Source: an uncultured Rhodopila sp.
GTDB lineage: Bacteria > Pseudomonadota > Alphaproteobacteria > Acetobacterales > Acetobacteraceae
Direction: 5' to 3'
Length of the DNA: 64,000 bases
Assembly: GCF_903915725.1 (NCBI RefSeq)
Contig: NZ_CAIWTY010000034.1
Span: 29,992 to 93,991, forward strand
Below the pieces are notes generated by a model. It saw nothing but the letters and a program-made list of their open reading frames with translations, was not told the DNA's origin and made no database searches. Position 1 is the first letter of the stretch. The number at the start of each line of letters is the position of its first letter. Below are positions 45,147 through 53,770 of this stretch, piece by piece. Both the position numbers and the translations under genes were made by a program.

Positions 45147-45644
45147 ATGAGCGACAGTCCTGTCCTGGCGGCATTGGCTCGGTTGGAAGCCGGGCAGATC
45201 CGGTTGGAAGCCCGCTTTACCGGGCTGGAAGCCCGTTTCACCGGGCTGGAAGAGCGCATTGCCGGGCTGGAAGCCGGTCACCTTAGGCTGGAAGACCGCA
45301 TTGTCGGGCTGGAAGACCGCTTTACCGGGCTGGAAGCCGGCTACAATCGGCTGGAAGCCGGCCTGTCCGGCTTGAAGGCGGAGCAAACGCGGCTGCGATC
45401 CGACTTTCTGGCCGAGTTGGGCAAGACTCGCGCCGACATCATGGAGCGCGTCGATCGTCTGGAGAATGCCGTTACGCTGATTCGTGACGATATCGCGGTG
45501 AATATGGGCGCCGTGGACGCGGTGGAGCGGGCCAACGAGAACACGCGCGCCGATGTGCGCACGCTTGGCGAGCAGGTCTCGGTGATGTGGAAGCAGATCA
45601 AGCAACTGCAATCCGACATGCGGGAAGTCCGCGGCGGTCCCTGA
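45147..45644 (+). CDS. heptad-repeat coiled-coil protein
   Basis: 165 aa from ATG at 45147 (MSDSPVLAALARLEAG). Residues 12-81 are ten tandem heptads of form (R/G)-L-E-x-x-x-x, followed by a longer coiled coil (about 85-155) ending SVMWKQIKQLQSDMREVRG. Almost certainly an elongated parallel coiled coil. No enzyme motif. It precedes an orphan HigA antitoxin by 26 bases, in the place where HigB toxin would normally be. Confidence 0.65.
   Translation: MSDSPVLAALARLEAGQIRLEARFTGLEARFTGLEERIAGLEAGHLRLEDRIVGLEDRFTGLEAGYNRLEAGLSGLKAEQTRLRSDFLAELGKTRADIMERVDRLENAVTLIRDDIAVNMGAVDAVERANENTRADVRTLGEQVSVMWKQIKQLQSDMREVRGGP
45180..45389 (+). repeat. 10 x 21-bp tandem repeat
   Basis: Units of 21 bp of the form (C/G)GGCTGGAAGMCCGNNTNNCC encode the ten heptads. 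Core GGCTGGAAG is nearly invariant, while the rest varies in triplets, so reading frame and Leu-Glu core are under selection. Length variation between strains is likely. Confidence 0.8.
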
Positions 45645-45669
45645 GGGCGGCTTGGTCCGGGCGAGGAGC

Positions 45670-45990
45670 ATGTCTAAGCCACGCACGGCTATCCATCCCG
45701 GTGAGCATTTGGCCGACGAACTGCAGGAACTCGGCATGAGCGCCGCCGAACTGGCGCGGCAGATCGCGGTGCCGGTCAACCGGGTGGCGCAGGTCATCAA
45801 CCGCCAGCGGGCGATTACCGCCGACACTGCGTTGCGCCTCGGTCATTGGTTTCAGACCGGGCCGGAGGTTTGGCTGAACCTGCAGCAGCTTTATGAATTG
45901 CGGCGCGCGCGGGAGGCTGCCGCGGCCGAGATCGAGCGGTTGCCTCGCAGGGCGGAGGGGACGGGTGCGGGGATCGGCGGGGACGATTGA
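45670..45990 (+). CDS. higA: HigA-family antitoxin (orphan)
   Basis: 106 aa from ATG at 45670 (a TTG at 45652 is possible). XRE-type helix-turn-helix of the HigA subfamily: IHPGEHLADELQELGMSAAELARQIAVPVNRVAQVINRQR, quoted here in parts as IHPGEHLADEL and AELARQIAVPVNRVAQVI, then TALRLGHWFQTGPEVWLNLQ. It represses its own operon and neutralises HigB in complete systems. No HigB is visible upstream or downstream. Confidence 0.85.
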   Translation: MSKPRTAIHPGEHLADELQELGMSAAELARQIAVPVNRVAQVINRQRAITADTALRLGHWFQTGPEVWLNLQQLYELRRAREAAAAEIERLPRRAEGTGAGIGGDD

Positions 45991-46012
45991 CCGTATTGGG
46001 GAGGCTGAAGCC

Positions 46013-46108
46013 TTGAGCGGATTGGACCTTTACCTGCTGATCGCGCCGCTGGTACTCGTCGCAGTTGGCGGCGGGGCGACATGGTGGCGGGTGCGGCACA
46101 CGCGTTGA
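46013..46108 (+). CDS. possible 31-aa membrane microprotein
   Basis: TTG start with GGGGAGG eight bases upstream. Product has a single hydrophobic helix (LYLLIAPLVLVAVGGGATWW) and a basic end (RVRHTR). A size and layout seen in type I toxins and small regulators, but no antisense RNA was found. The following 46109-46387 stretch holds nothing I can support. Confidence 0.35.
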   Translation: MSGLDLYLLIAPLVLVAVGGGATWWRVRHTR

Positions 46109-46387
46109 CGACGATCCTCATGAGCCACCCTCGGGACTACCCCTGATACGAACCAAAGCGCTGAGACCGGGCGGCCGTTGCGGCGTGGCGTGAAGATACT
46201 GACCATCGATGCCGGCGGTGTGCCGTTTACCTATGCCCAGCCGGGGTGGTGGGCCTCTCTCGAAGATCCGGCGGATGAAGACGGTCAGCCGGTCGACGAA
46301 GACAATGCCGTCCGGGCCGCGGCGCGGCGAGAGGCCAGGGCGAAGGCTGCCATGCGGTTACCAACGGCCCTCGCTGACAGGCCCGGG

Positions 46388-46707
46388 CTATACAAGGCCG
46401 AGAAACACGACGGCGGCTCGGTTCAGGCGGACGAGGTCATCATCGCTCAGCCGCCCGACGCGCTGCCCGAGATTCGCCGTCGGGACGGTCGTGATCTTGT
46501 CCACCATCAGGCGGCAGGGGAACCGCAACCCGTTCCCGCTGTCCGCAGCAGATCCAGCCGGAAAAGCGGCGCTTCGATCGGGTCGGTTGTGCAGGGGACC
46601 AACGTGATCGACGCTGTCTCGCTGAACCGGTCGGACTGAATGATCACGGCCGGACGGGGCTTGTTGCCCCCCGAGACGGTCCAGACCTCGCCGCGCGTTA
46701 CGGCCAT
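46388..46707 (-). pseudogene. frameshifted MazF/PemK-like toxin
   Basis: Starts MAVTRGEVWTVSGGNKPRPAV, a clear MazF/PemK N-terminus with the RGEVW and G-x-x-RPAV motifs. Near 46535 the frame shifts by one base: the frame-0 product stops early at 46507, while the next frame carries the missing C-terminus (NGLRFPCRLMVDKITTVPT, then a stop at 46388). Insertion of one C in CTGCGGACAG would restore the full protein. It overlaps the antitoxin gene by ten bases. Family: ribosome-independent mRNA endonuclease. Confidence 0.75.
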
Positions 46708-46910
46708 TCTGCCGAGATTGCGTCCACGAACGCCTGATCCTCGTTGGCCTGCTCGCTGGACGCGACCGCGGCGGACTGGCGCCGGGCTTCCGCGGCGAAG
46801 GCCGGAGACCGCGTGTCGGGCACCCATATCTGGACTGGACGCAATCCCTGCGCCCGCAGCTTGTCGCGGTGCCGGCGAACGTTCTCGCGGGATGATCGGG
46901 CGGTGGCCAT
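46698..46910 (-). CDS. MazE-type antitoxin (DUF3018)
   Basis: 70 aa from ATG at 46910. Arg-rich N-terminus (ATARSSRENVRRHRDKLRAQG) and the DUF3018 motif LRPVQIWVPDTRSPAFAAEARRQS (quoted in part: VQIWVPDTRSP) ending AFVDAISAEW. Binds and neutralises the MazF-like toxin and should repress the operon. It remains intact although its toxin is frameshifted. Confidence 0.8.
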   Translation of the reverse strand: MATARSSRENVRRHRDKLRAQGLRPVQIWVPDTRSPAFAAEARRQSAAVASSEQANEDQAFVDAISAEWP

Positions 46911-47018
46911 TGCAGCCTCTTCGGGATGATTACATGTGACCTGTGGGTTGGACACTTTCAACAAGCGAGGGCTTTGATTCCGGTTTTGGGCATGACGACC
47001 CCGGATATAGGCCGCCCG

Positions 47019-47315
47019 CTACAGCCGCCCGGGAATATTGGCCGACTCATAGAACACACCGACGATGGTCGGAGGCTGCGATTTGCGGTAGGCGATCCAA
47101 TATCGCCCCGCCTTGATCCAAACCCGGCCCGGCAGCGTCAGCCCTGGATAGGGGCGGGGCGCCGGCAGACCGCTCGCAGGGTTGGCTTCGATCTTCCGTT
47201 CAGCATCCGCCAACGCGGCGAACAGGCCCCGAACGGCTTCGGGCCGATCCTTGTCCTCGTAATACCGGCGGAGGTCATCAACCTGTCGCTCCGCTTTCGG
47301 CGTGTAGGCAATCAA
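47019..47315 (-). CDS. RelE/ParE-family toxin
   Basis: 98 aa. Typical ParE/RelE start (MIAYTPKAERQVDDLRRYYE), a middle AEANP-like segment (KIEANPASGLPAPRPYPG) and a C-terminal WIKAGRYWIAYRK. Whether it hits gyrase (ParE) or mRNA (RelE) cannot be told. Its start overlaps the antitoxin stop by four bases (antitoxin first), the classic order. It appears intact. Confidence 0.85.
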   Translation of the reverse strand: MIAYTPKAERQVDDLRRYYEDKDRPEAVRGLFAALADAERKIEANPASGLPAPRPYPGLTLPGRVWIKAGRYWIAYRKSQPPTIVGVFYESANIPGRL

Positions 47316-47500
47316 CGGCGACTTGTATCCGTAGGGGCGGTCGCGCCGGCTCGCTTGGCCTCAAGCCGGGCGATAGTCTCGCGAAGCCGCTGCATGATCG
47401 GCTCCGACGGGACAGTCTGCCCGGCGGCAAGCTCGGCTTCGCTCTCTGCGAGGGCTTCAAGCCAGCCGCGAGGTGCTGGGGGTGATGGGTCGTCCATCAC
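47312..47500 (-). CDS. cognate antitoxin of the RelE/ParE toxin
   Basis: 62 aa. Short helical protein (RGWLEALAESEAELAAGQTVP, quoted in part, then RLRETIARLEAKR) resembling antitoxins encoded directly before ParE toxins in alphaproteobacteria. Overlaps the toxin start by four bases. Confidence 0.78.
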   Translation of the reverse strand: MMDDPSPPAPRGWLEALAESEAELAAGQTVPSEPIMQRLRETIARLEAKRAGATAPTDTSRR

Positions 47501-47506
47501 CGTAGG

Positions 47507-47743
47507 TTAGGCGCGGTTCGCGTTGAATTCCAGCCCGGAGTGACGGCCGATCGGAACCTTTGACGAGGGCGCTGGGACGCAGTGCCGCCGGATGACGTTG
47601 CGGCACAGCGCGGGCGTCGCCCAGGAGATGGCGATGGCGGAGGGTATCGGCTTAGGTGCGGCATGCAGCCGATCGATCGGGTCCTCGGCGTCCGGGTCGT
47701 GCGTTGGGATGGCGATGATGGCGGAGGCATCGGCGAAGATCAG
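47507..47743 (-). pseudogene. decayed VapC-like PIN toxin
   Basis: Starts CTG at 47743 in the 4-base overlap expected for VapBC. The product begins LIFADASAIIAI with the first PIN Asp, then loses the usual E of the SAIAIWE motif (here SAIAISWATPALCR) and is only 78 residues, missing the later acidic residues. A trace of the usual GRH...GL end remains (IGRHSGLEFN). So it is not expected to be an active RNase. Confidence 0.6.
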
Positions 47744-47979
47744 AGATCGCCGCTGAGTTCATCAAAGAAGGCCTTGTCCGCGTCCAACCCCGTTGCCGGG
47801 CGCGACATCACGCGATCCTGGATCGGCCGAAGCCGCGCCCGCAAAGGCGCCGCCTCAGTCACGCGCTGGAGTTCGTTGCGCAGCGCCCGCGCCACCGCCT
47901 CGGTCTTGGTGATCGCCAGTTTCGCTGCCAGCGCTTCGGCCAACTGGTTGACCGCTTCGTTCCGGATGTTCAGAGGCAT
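47740..47979 (-). CDS. vapB: VapB-family antitoxin
   Basis: 79 aa. Ribbon-helix-helix type: MPLNIRNEAVNQLAEALA, then ITKTEAVARALRNELQR, and a C-terminal toxin-binding tail (ADKAFFDELSGDL). Intact although the partner VapC looks decayed. The four-base overlap with vapC is preserved. Confidence 0.82.
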   Translation of the reverse strand: MPLNIRNEAVNQLAEALAAKLAITKTEAVARALRNELQRVTEAAPLRARLRPIQDRVMSRPATGLDADKAFFDELSGDL

Positions 47980-48126
47980 CGGTTAGCCCTTGTGTAGACA
48001 CGGACGGAGCCGAGGTATTTAGCGCAGTTCCGGGATGCGCACGATACCTGGTAGCGAGCACACTGCTTAGTCTCGATGTGGTCAGGAGCACGACCCTAGA
48101 GGCAGATTCTCGTTTCACAACCAAGT

Positions 48127-49602
48127 CTAGAATGGAATGTCATCGTTACCGTCTCTAATTTTTATCGGTTTGTTGCAATAGGCGTCGTCGCCTGTAGCGC
48201 GCTTCGCCTTTCCACTTTCGGCGCTGGAGGGCCCAGTGGAAAGCAACTCCCTGAGAAGGACCAATTTTGCGAGTAACTCATCAAAGGTAATGATTCTCAC
48301 ATCCTTCAGCTGGTTACGAACCAATTCAAAGGAGCTTCTCTGATCGGCGGTTTCTGGCGTTCTGCCCGCCACCACAACGCAATCAACCGCATCCGCCTCA
48401 AGGTCATTGAGGTGCGATGCGTGTTTGAGCTGTGAAATATTTGACGTAAAGCGACGTCTCTGATCTAGTATTTGGACGATCGCGCCCGTCAGTTCTTTTG
48501 ACGGATTCCATACACCTGACCTATACTCTGAACCAAGTAAATCCGTTTGTGGTTTTTTGATTTCCACAATCGCCGCGTTGTGAGTGCATTCGTTTTTAAC
48601 AAGAAAATCTGCAATCTTATTTCCATTTCCTTGAAGGGTGGTGCCACCAACGGAAGCGGATGACTGAACGACAACGATGGGGTATCCAAATAGCATGGAT
48701 AATATGAATGGGTTGGTTTCGAGCAATTTCTGCCACTCGCTTTCGGGTCTGTCGCGTTCCATTTTCTTGCTGAATGCTGTCAGGAGCATATCGAGACTGA
48801 TGATCTCTATGTTCTTTTGGAGTTGAATGAACTTGGTAGGCTCGTTCCTGGCGACTGCGGCAGCATTAAGTTCGAACACGGATGTGATGGTCTTGCGGTC
48901 ATTTTCCGCCAAGGCCTTCGAGTTGCCGTTCGCCCCACCCAGCAGCTTGAAGACGGTGCCAGGCCGATACGGGCGATGCTTTTCAGGGAAACGAATCGGA
49001 TCTATTTTATGTAGCAGCTCGTTGTTTGCAAAAATATTTCGGTCTCTGAGACCTTCGGCCTGATGCAATTTGGTAATCCTCTGCATAGCCAAACGCACTT
49101 TTTCATAGTCATTGAATGAAAAGTAAAAAATGTTAGCTTCAATCTGCGTATCGTGTCGGCTTGAAATTACAATAGTATCCAGGTAATCAACTTCTTCTAT
49201 TGAATTAATAACTGGTCGAAGTTCTTTTATGAGGCCAAGTCCGAATGCTGGGTCTTGAATAAACCCCATTGGCAGATATTCGACTAGATAGCTTTTTGCT
49301 TCGAGGTCATCCTCGGGCACCTTCTGGATCCCAAGACCCTCGACGCAAATCTCGCGGATTCGCTTATAGCGTGCCTTCAGAAAGTCCTCGCGGGGCCAGG
49401 TGATAGTCGGATATATACGGATACGGTCCTGTCTGGCGTCTACGTCAAAAAGCCTCTTTCGCGGCAACGGCGCGGTATCGCTCAGCGTCCGATCGGCGAT
49501 CTGCGATGTGTAGCGACCCATTTGCAGTTCAATGGTTGCGAGGCCGGTTTCGACCTTGTTAACGAAAAGCAGCACATGATCGTCGGACGGTTCGACCGCC
49601 AT
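48127..49602 (-). CDS. sduA: Shedu anti-phage defence nuclease (SduA, DUF4263)
   Basis: 491 aa. The C-terminal half (about 285-450) is DUF4263, a PD-(D/E)xK nuclease fold: EWQKLLETNPFIL, then the catalytic Asp in IADFLV and the E-x-K in VEIKKP. The N-terminal half (about 1-280) is the longer regulatory region seen in Shedu proteins, with no known motif. Shedu is a single-gene phage defence. The gene is clearly lower in GC than its neighbours and rich in Asn/Lys/Ile codons, indicating transfer. It lies beside a toxin-antitoxin cluster. Catalytic residues look complete. Confidence 0.85.
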   Translation of the reverse strand: MAVEPSDDHVLLFVNKVETGLATIELQMGRYTSQIADRTLSDTAPLPRKRLFDVDARQDRIRIYPTITWPREDFLKARYKRIREICVEGLGIQKVPEDDLEAKSYLVEYLPMGFIQDPAFGLGLIKELRPVINSIEEVDYLDTIVISSRHDTQIEANIFYFSFNDYEKVRLAMQRITKLHQAEGLRDRNIFANNELLHKIDPIRFPEKHRPYRPGTVFKLLGGANGNSKALAENDRKTITSVFELNAAAVARNEPTKFIQLQKNIEIISLDMLLTAFSKKMERDRPESEWQKLLETNPFILSMLFGYPIVVVQSSASVGGTTLQGNGNKIADFLVKNECTHNAAIVEIKKPQTDLLGSEYRSGVWNPSKELTGAIVQILDQRRRFTSNISQLKHASHLNDLEADAVDCVVVAGRTPETADQRSSFELVRNQLKDVRIITFDELLAKLVLLRELLSTGPSSAESGKAKRATGDDAYCNKPIKIRDGNDDIPF

Positions 49603-49802
49603 TGGGACCCACTCCGGAATGACGCAGCCAGCGGTTCGCTATCATGCGCGCTGACCATGTTCGCTGGGTGCCAACGTAGCCCAACCGCTTCATCGCGACA
49701 ATACGCCAACTATGTCCCTTTCTAAACGAAACTTTGCACACAGTCATCCCCGGCGATAGGCCGGATCAGCTGCAAGAGCCGACTCAATCCAGTGCCTAGA
49801 AA

Positions 49803-50567
49803 TCAATGCCCCCTAAGGATCTGACTCAAAAACAGCTTCAACCGTTCCGTCCGCGGGTTCTCAAACAACTCCCCGGGCGCCCCGCTCTCCACAATCTCCC
49901 CCCGGTCCATGAATACCACCCGGTGCGCCACCTGCCGCGCAAACCCCATCTCGTGCGTCACGCAAACCATCGTCATGCCCGTATCGGCAAGGCCGATCAT
50001 GGTATCCAGAACCTCCTTGATCATCTCCGGATCCAGCGCCGAGGTCGGCTCATCGAACAGCATGATCTTCGGCTTCATGCACAACGCCCGAGCGATCGCC
50101 ACGCGCTGCTGCTGACCCCCCGACAATTGCCCGGGGTATTTCCGCGCCTGCTCGGGAATTTTCACCCGCTCCAGATACGACATCGCCAGTTCTTCCGCCT
50201 CGGCCTTCGGCATCTTCCGCACCCAAATCGGCGCCAGCGTGCAGTTCTCCAGGATCGTCAGATGCGGGAACAGGTTGAACGACTGGAACACCATCCCGAC
50301 CTCCCGCCTTATCGTATCCAGCGCCCGGATGTCGTCGGTCAGTTCCGTCCCGTCCACCACGATGCGGCCTTCCTGGTGCGTCTCCAGCCGGTTGATGCAG
50401 CGGATCATGGTGGACTTGCCGGACCCCGACGGCCCGCACACCACCACCCTCTCCTTCTCCGCCACGTTCAAGGTCACGTCGCGCAGCACGTGCATCGCGC
50501 CGTACCACTTGTTGACTTTATCCAGAACGATCGCCGGAGGCCCCTGGAACGCACCACCACCCTGCAT
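49803..50567 (-). CDS. aapP: polar amino-acid ABC transporter ATPase
   Basis: 254 aa. Walker [11 protein letters not shown]-loop [10 protein letters not shown], signature LSGGQQQR, Walker B IMLFDEPT and switch His in VTHEMGFA. Typical of the GlnQ/AapP/BztD group. Pairs with the two permeases upstream (16-base gap). Likely imports glutamate, glutamine or general L-amino acids, judging from the large permeases. Confidence 0.92.
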   Translation of the reverse strand: MQGGGAFQGPPAIVLDKVNKWYGAMHVLRDVTLNVAEKERVVVCGPSGSGKSTMIRCINRLETHQEGRIVVDGTELTDDIRALDTIRREVGMVFQSFNLFPHLTILENCTLAPIWVRKMPKAEAEELAMSYLERVKIPEQARKYPGQLSGGQQQRVAIARALCMKPKIMLFDEPTSALDPEMIKEVLDTMIGLADTGMTMVCVTHEMGFARQVAHRVVFMDRGEIVESGAPGELFENPRTERLKLFLSQILRGH

Positions 50568-50582
50568 GATACAAACTCCCCC

Positions 50583-51731
50583 TCAGCGCAGGCGGGAGCG
50601 ATTAAGATCACGCTCCAGGCTTCGGCTGTATTTCGACATGGCAAAACAGAAGGCGATATAGATCAACGCCAGGAAGATATAGACCTCGGTCGAGAAACTC
50701 TGCCAGGGCGGGTCGCTCAGCGCCACCTTGCCCATGGTCAGCAGGTCGAACAGCCCGATGATCAGCACCAGAGACGTATCCTTGAACGAGCCGATGAACG
50801 TGTTGACCAGCGGCGGAATCACCAGCCGCAGCGCCTGCGGCAGGATGATGAACCCGGTCTTCTGCCAGTACGTCAGGCCCATCGCGTCGGCCGCCTCGCC
50901 CTGCCCCTTCGGCAGCGCCTGCAAGCCGCCGCGCACGACCTCCGCCAGATAGGCGGCGCTGAACAGGATAAAGGCGATCTGCGCGCGCAGCAGCTTGTTG
51001 ACGGTAACACCCTCCGGCATGAATAGCGGGAACATGACGCTGGCCATGAACAGGAAGGCGATCAGCGGCACGCCACGGATCAGTTCCACGTAAAGCACGC
51101 ATAGCAGCTTCACCGCCGGTAGCCCGGTGGAGCGCCGCCCGAGTGCCACCAGCACCGCCAGCGGGAAGGCGAAGGCCAGGCCGAACGTCGCCAGGATCAG
51201 GGTCAGCGGCAGGCCGCCCCAGAAGTCCTCGGTCACCAGCGGCAGGCCGAACACGCCGCCGTACATCAGCACACCGATGACGGTCAGCGTGCCGATCCAG
51301 ATCAGGATCAGCTCCTTGCGCCAGAAGCGGCGCATGGCGGAGACGGCATACAGGCCGATGAACAGCAGCACCGCGATCAGCGGGCGCCATTGCTCGTCGT
51401 ACGGGTAGCGGCCGAACAGGATCAGCCGGTATTTGTCGGCGATCACCGCCCAGCAGGCGCCGATGCCCTTGGCCTCCTGGCAGACCCCCGTGTCGGGAAC
51501 GCCGGTGGCGCTGTAGGGCACCGACCAGATGGCGTTGAACAAGCCCCACTCCACCAGCCCGAACACCACGCGCAGGATCAGGTAGCCCAGCGCCAGGGTG
51601 ATGGCGGTGGACCACCAGTTGCCGAACAGGTTGGCGCGCGCCCAGGCCCACGGACCGAGGCCGGGGATTTTCACCTGTTCGCGCGCGGCGGTGGGCACGT
51701 GCTCCGAGGCGGTGACGGCGGATTGGCTCAT
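50583..51731 (-). CDS. aapM: general L-amino-acid ABC transporter permease 2
   Basis: 382 aa inner-membrane permease, longer than GlnP-type permeases and matching AapM/BztC size, with eight or more helices. The EAA loop is visible (about 285-305, GEAADAMGLTYWQKTGFIILPQALR quoted in part: EAADAMGLTYWQK). Starts four bases after aapQ in the same operon. It should pair with AapQ to form the channel. Confidence 0.9.
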   Translation of the reverse strand: MSQSAVTASEHVPTAAREQVKIPGLGPWAWARANLFGNWWSTAITLALGYLILRVVFGLVEWGLFNAIWSVPYSATGVPDTGVCQEAKGIGACWAVIADKYRLILFGRYPYDEQWRPLIAVLLFIGLYAVSAMRRFWRKELILIWIGTLTVIGVLMYGGVFGLPLVTEDFWGGLPLTLILATFGLAFAFPLAVLVALGRRSTGLPAVKLLCVLYVELIRGVPLIAFLFMASVMFPLFMPEGVTVNKLLRAQIAFILFSAAYLAEVVRGGLQALPKGQGEAADAMGLTYWQKTGFIILPQALRLVIPPLVNTFIGSFKDTSLVLIIGLFDLLTMGKVALSDPPWQSFSTEVYIFLALIYIAFCFAMSKYSRSLERDLNRSRLR

Positions 51732-51734
51732 GGC

Positions 51735-52946
51735 TCAGCGCTCCACCAGCGCGATGCGCGCGTTGTACCAATTCATGAACAGGCTGATCGACAGGCTGAT
51801 GCTCAGGTAGACCGCCATGATCACGGCGATGCCCTCGATCGCCTGGCCGGTCTGGTTCAGCGTGGTGTTGGCGATCGAGACGATGTCCTGGAAGCCGATG
51901 GCCACAGCCAAGGAGCTGTTCTTGGTCAGGTTCAGGTATTGCGACGTCATCGGCGGCACGATCACCCGCAGCGCCTGGGGCAGGATGATCTGCCGCAGCG
52001 CCAGACCGTTGCTCAGCCCCAGAGCGCCCGCGGCCTCCCACTGGCCCTGCGGGATGGCCTGAATGCCGGAGCGAACGATCTCCGCGATATAGGACGAGGT
52101 GTAGGTCACCAGGCCGAGCAGCAGCGCGAAATACTCCGGGCTGAGGGTCAGGCCACCCTGGATGTTGAAGCCGCGCAGCGCCGGCAGTTCGACATCGAAC
52201 GGTGCCCCGAGCAGCGCCCAAACCACAACGGGCAGGCCAACCAGAAGCGCCAGGGCGACGGGCCAGACGGACGGGCGGATGCCGGTCGCCTCCTGCTGGC
52301 GGCGCGCGCGGCGGTTCCACAGCACGGCGCCTGCGATGCCGACCAGGAAGGCTATCACGGCGGCGGTGTGCGCCGTCTGCCACTCCAGCAGCGGCAGCTT
52401 CAGGCCGCGGTTGGACAGAAAGACCAAGGACCCCAGGTGTAATGCTTGCTTCGGCCCCGGCAGTCCTTGCAGCAGCGTATACCAGAAGAACAGTTGCAGC
52501 AGTACCGGCAGGTCCCGCAGGGTCTCGACATAGAAAGCTGTGATCTTCGATAGCAGCCAGTTCTTCGACAGCCGCCCGATGCCGATCAGGGTGCCCAGAA
52601 TGGTGGCGAGGATGATGCCGATAACGGCCACCTGCAGCGTATTCAGCACGCCGATCAGCAGCGCCCGGCCGTAAGTGTTGACCGACGGATCGTACGGCAG
52701 CAGCGACTCGCCGATGGGAATCCCCGCCACGCGGTCGAGGAAGCCGAACCCGGTGGCGATATGCCGCGCCGCCAGATTGGCGTTGGTATTGCCGACAAGA
52801 TACCAGACGATCGCCACGACGATCCCGACGATGACCACCTGCCAGACGATCGCGCGGAATACCGGATCGGACCACGACACCCTCATGCGCCGCTTCGGCG
52901 CCGCACGCGCCCTGATCATCCGGGGATCGGCGGTAGCTTGAGACAT
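51735..52946 (-). CDS. aapQ: general L-amino-acid ABC transporter permease 1
   Basis: 403 aa from ATG at 52946 (MSQATADPRMIR); a further upstream in-frame start is less likely. Long permease with an internal GC-rich hydrophilic insert (about 215-260), typical of AapQ/BztB. EAA loop near 320 (GQWEAAGALGLSNGLALRQI). First gene of the operon aapQ-aapM-aapP. The periplasmic binding protein gene aapJ, usually upstream of aapQ, is absent. Confidence 0.9.
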   Translation of the reverse strand: MSQATADPRMIRARAAPKRRMRVSWSDPVFRAIVWQVVIVGIVVAIVWYLVGNTNANLAARHIATGFGFLDRVAGIPIGESLLPYDPSVNTYGRALLIGVLNTLQVAVIGIILATILGTLIGIGRLSKNWLLSKITAFYVETLRDLPVLLQLFFWYTLLQGLPGPKQALHLGSLVFLSNRGLKLPLLEWQTAHTAAVIAFLVGIAGAVLWNRRARRQQEATGIRPSVWPVALALLVGLPVVVWALLGAPFDVELPALRGFNIQGGLTLSPEYFALLLGLVTYTSSYIAEIVRSGIQAIPQGQWEAAGALGLSNGLALRQIILPQALRVIVPPMTSQYLNLTKNSSLAVAIGFQDIVSIANTTLNQTGQAIEGIAVIMAVYLSISLSISLFMNWYNARIALVER

Positions 52947-53060
52947 CAGGCGGCGAACTCCCCTTTTGACCGATCGCAACAAGCAAGATCAGGGCCACAC
53001 GTGATGCACCGGCCGCAAGCCTGTATGGACGGGACTGTGCGTCGTTTGGGGCCGCAGATC

Positions 53061-53087
53061 AATCGCCCCCCGCGCCCCCGGGCGATT
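53061..53087. repeat. inverted repeat in the aapQ-Uma2 divergent region
   Basis: AATCGCCC and GGGCGATT arms with an 11-base C-rich loop, followed by TTGATTG. Located about 115 bases upstream of aapQ; could be an operator or terminator-like structure. Confidence 0.3.
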
Positions 53088-53171
53088 TTGATTGCCGGGC
53101 CGTGACGCTGGAAGGACGCGGCCGGCGCTGTTACTGTGCGGCAGCACCCGGCGCCGATGGACAATGACAGC

Positions 53172-53702
53172 ATGAGCGCAACTCTGAAGCCTCTGACCGT
53201 CGATGAGTTTCTGGCCTGGGAGCGGGCCCAACCGACACGCTACGAGTTCGACGGCATTCAGCCGGTCGCCATGACGGGCGGCAGTTTCGCTGACGCTCGC
53301 ACGATCACGCGCCTTACCACGGCCCTCAACAACCGGTTGCAACCTCCATGCGAGGCCATCGGGCCCGAACTAAAGGTCGAGACGCCGGGCCGTATTCGAT
53401 ATCCGGACGCCAGCGTGGTATGCAGCGCCCCCGCGGACGACAGCGACATCGTCACCCCGACGGTGGTGTTCGAAGTTCTGTCCCCCTCGACCGCGCTAAC
53501 CGACCGCCGCGTCAAAGCGGCCGAATATGCCGCCGTTCCCGCCATCCAGGCCTACGTCATGCTGGAAACCGACCGCCCGGGAATCACCGTCCGCCGCCGC
53601 TCCACCGGATGGGAAGCCGAAACCGTCTCCGGCCTCGATGCCGACCTACCGCTTCCGGAGATTGGAGTGACCATTCCCCTGGCGGCGATCTACGTCCGGT
53701 AG
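53172..53702 (+). CDS. Uma2-family (DUF820) putative restriction-fold protein
   Basis: 176 aa from ATG at 53172; ATG at 53157 and GTG at 53136 are alternatives. Uma2/DUF820 motifs: LTVDEFLAWERAQPTRYEF, GPELKVETPGRIRYPDASVV (conserved PD...D-type strand), VVFEVLSPST and KAAEYAAVPAIQAYVML. PD-(D/E)xK-like fold; a nuclease role is inferred for the family, not shown. Common in multicopy in some phyla. Confidence 0.8.
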   Translation: MSATLKPLTVDEFLAWERAQPTRYEFDGIQPVAMTGGSFADARTITRLTTALNNRLQPPCEAIGPELKVETPGRIRYPDASVVCSAPADDSDIVTPTVVFEVLSPSTALTDRRVKAAEYAAVPAIQAYVMLETDRPGITVRRRSTGWEAETVSGLDADLPLPEIGVTIPLAAIYVR

Positions 53703-53770
53703 CCGCGGATCGGATGACTCCGCGCCCGATCGGTGCCAAAACAGGGCTGACTACGCCGGGAGGACTCCCA

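Noticed and set aside
46178..46639. 153-codon plus-strand ORF
   Set aside because: Lies antisense to the frameshifted MazF; no family features.
47855..48124. 89-codon minus-strand ORF overlapping vapB
   Set aside because: Out of frame with the clear VapB; no motif.
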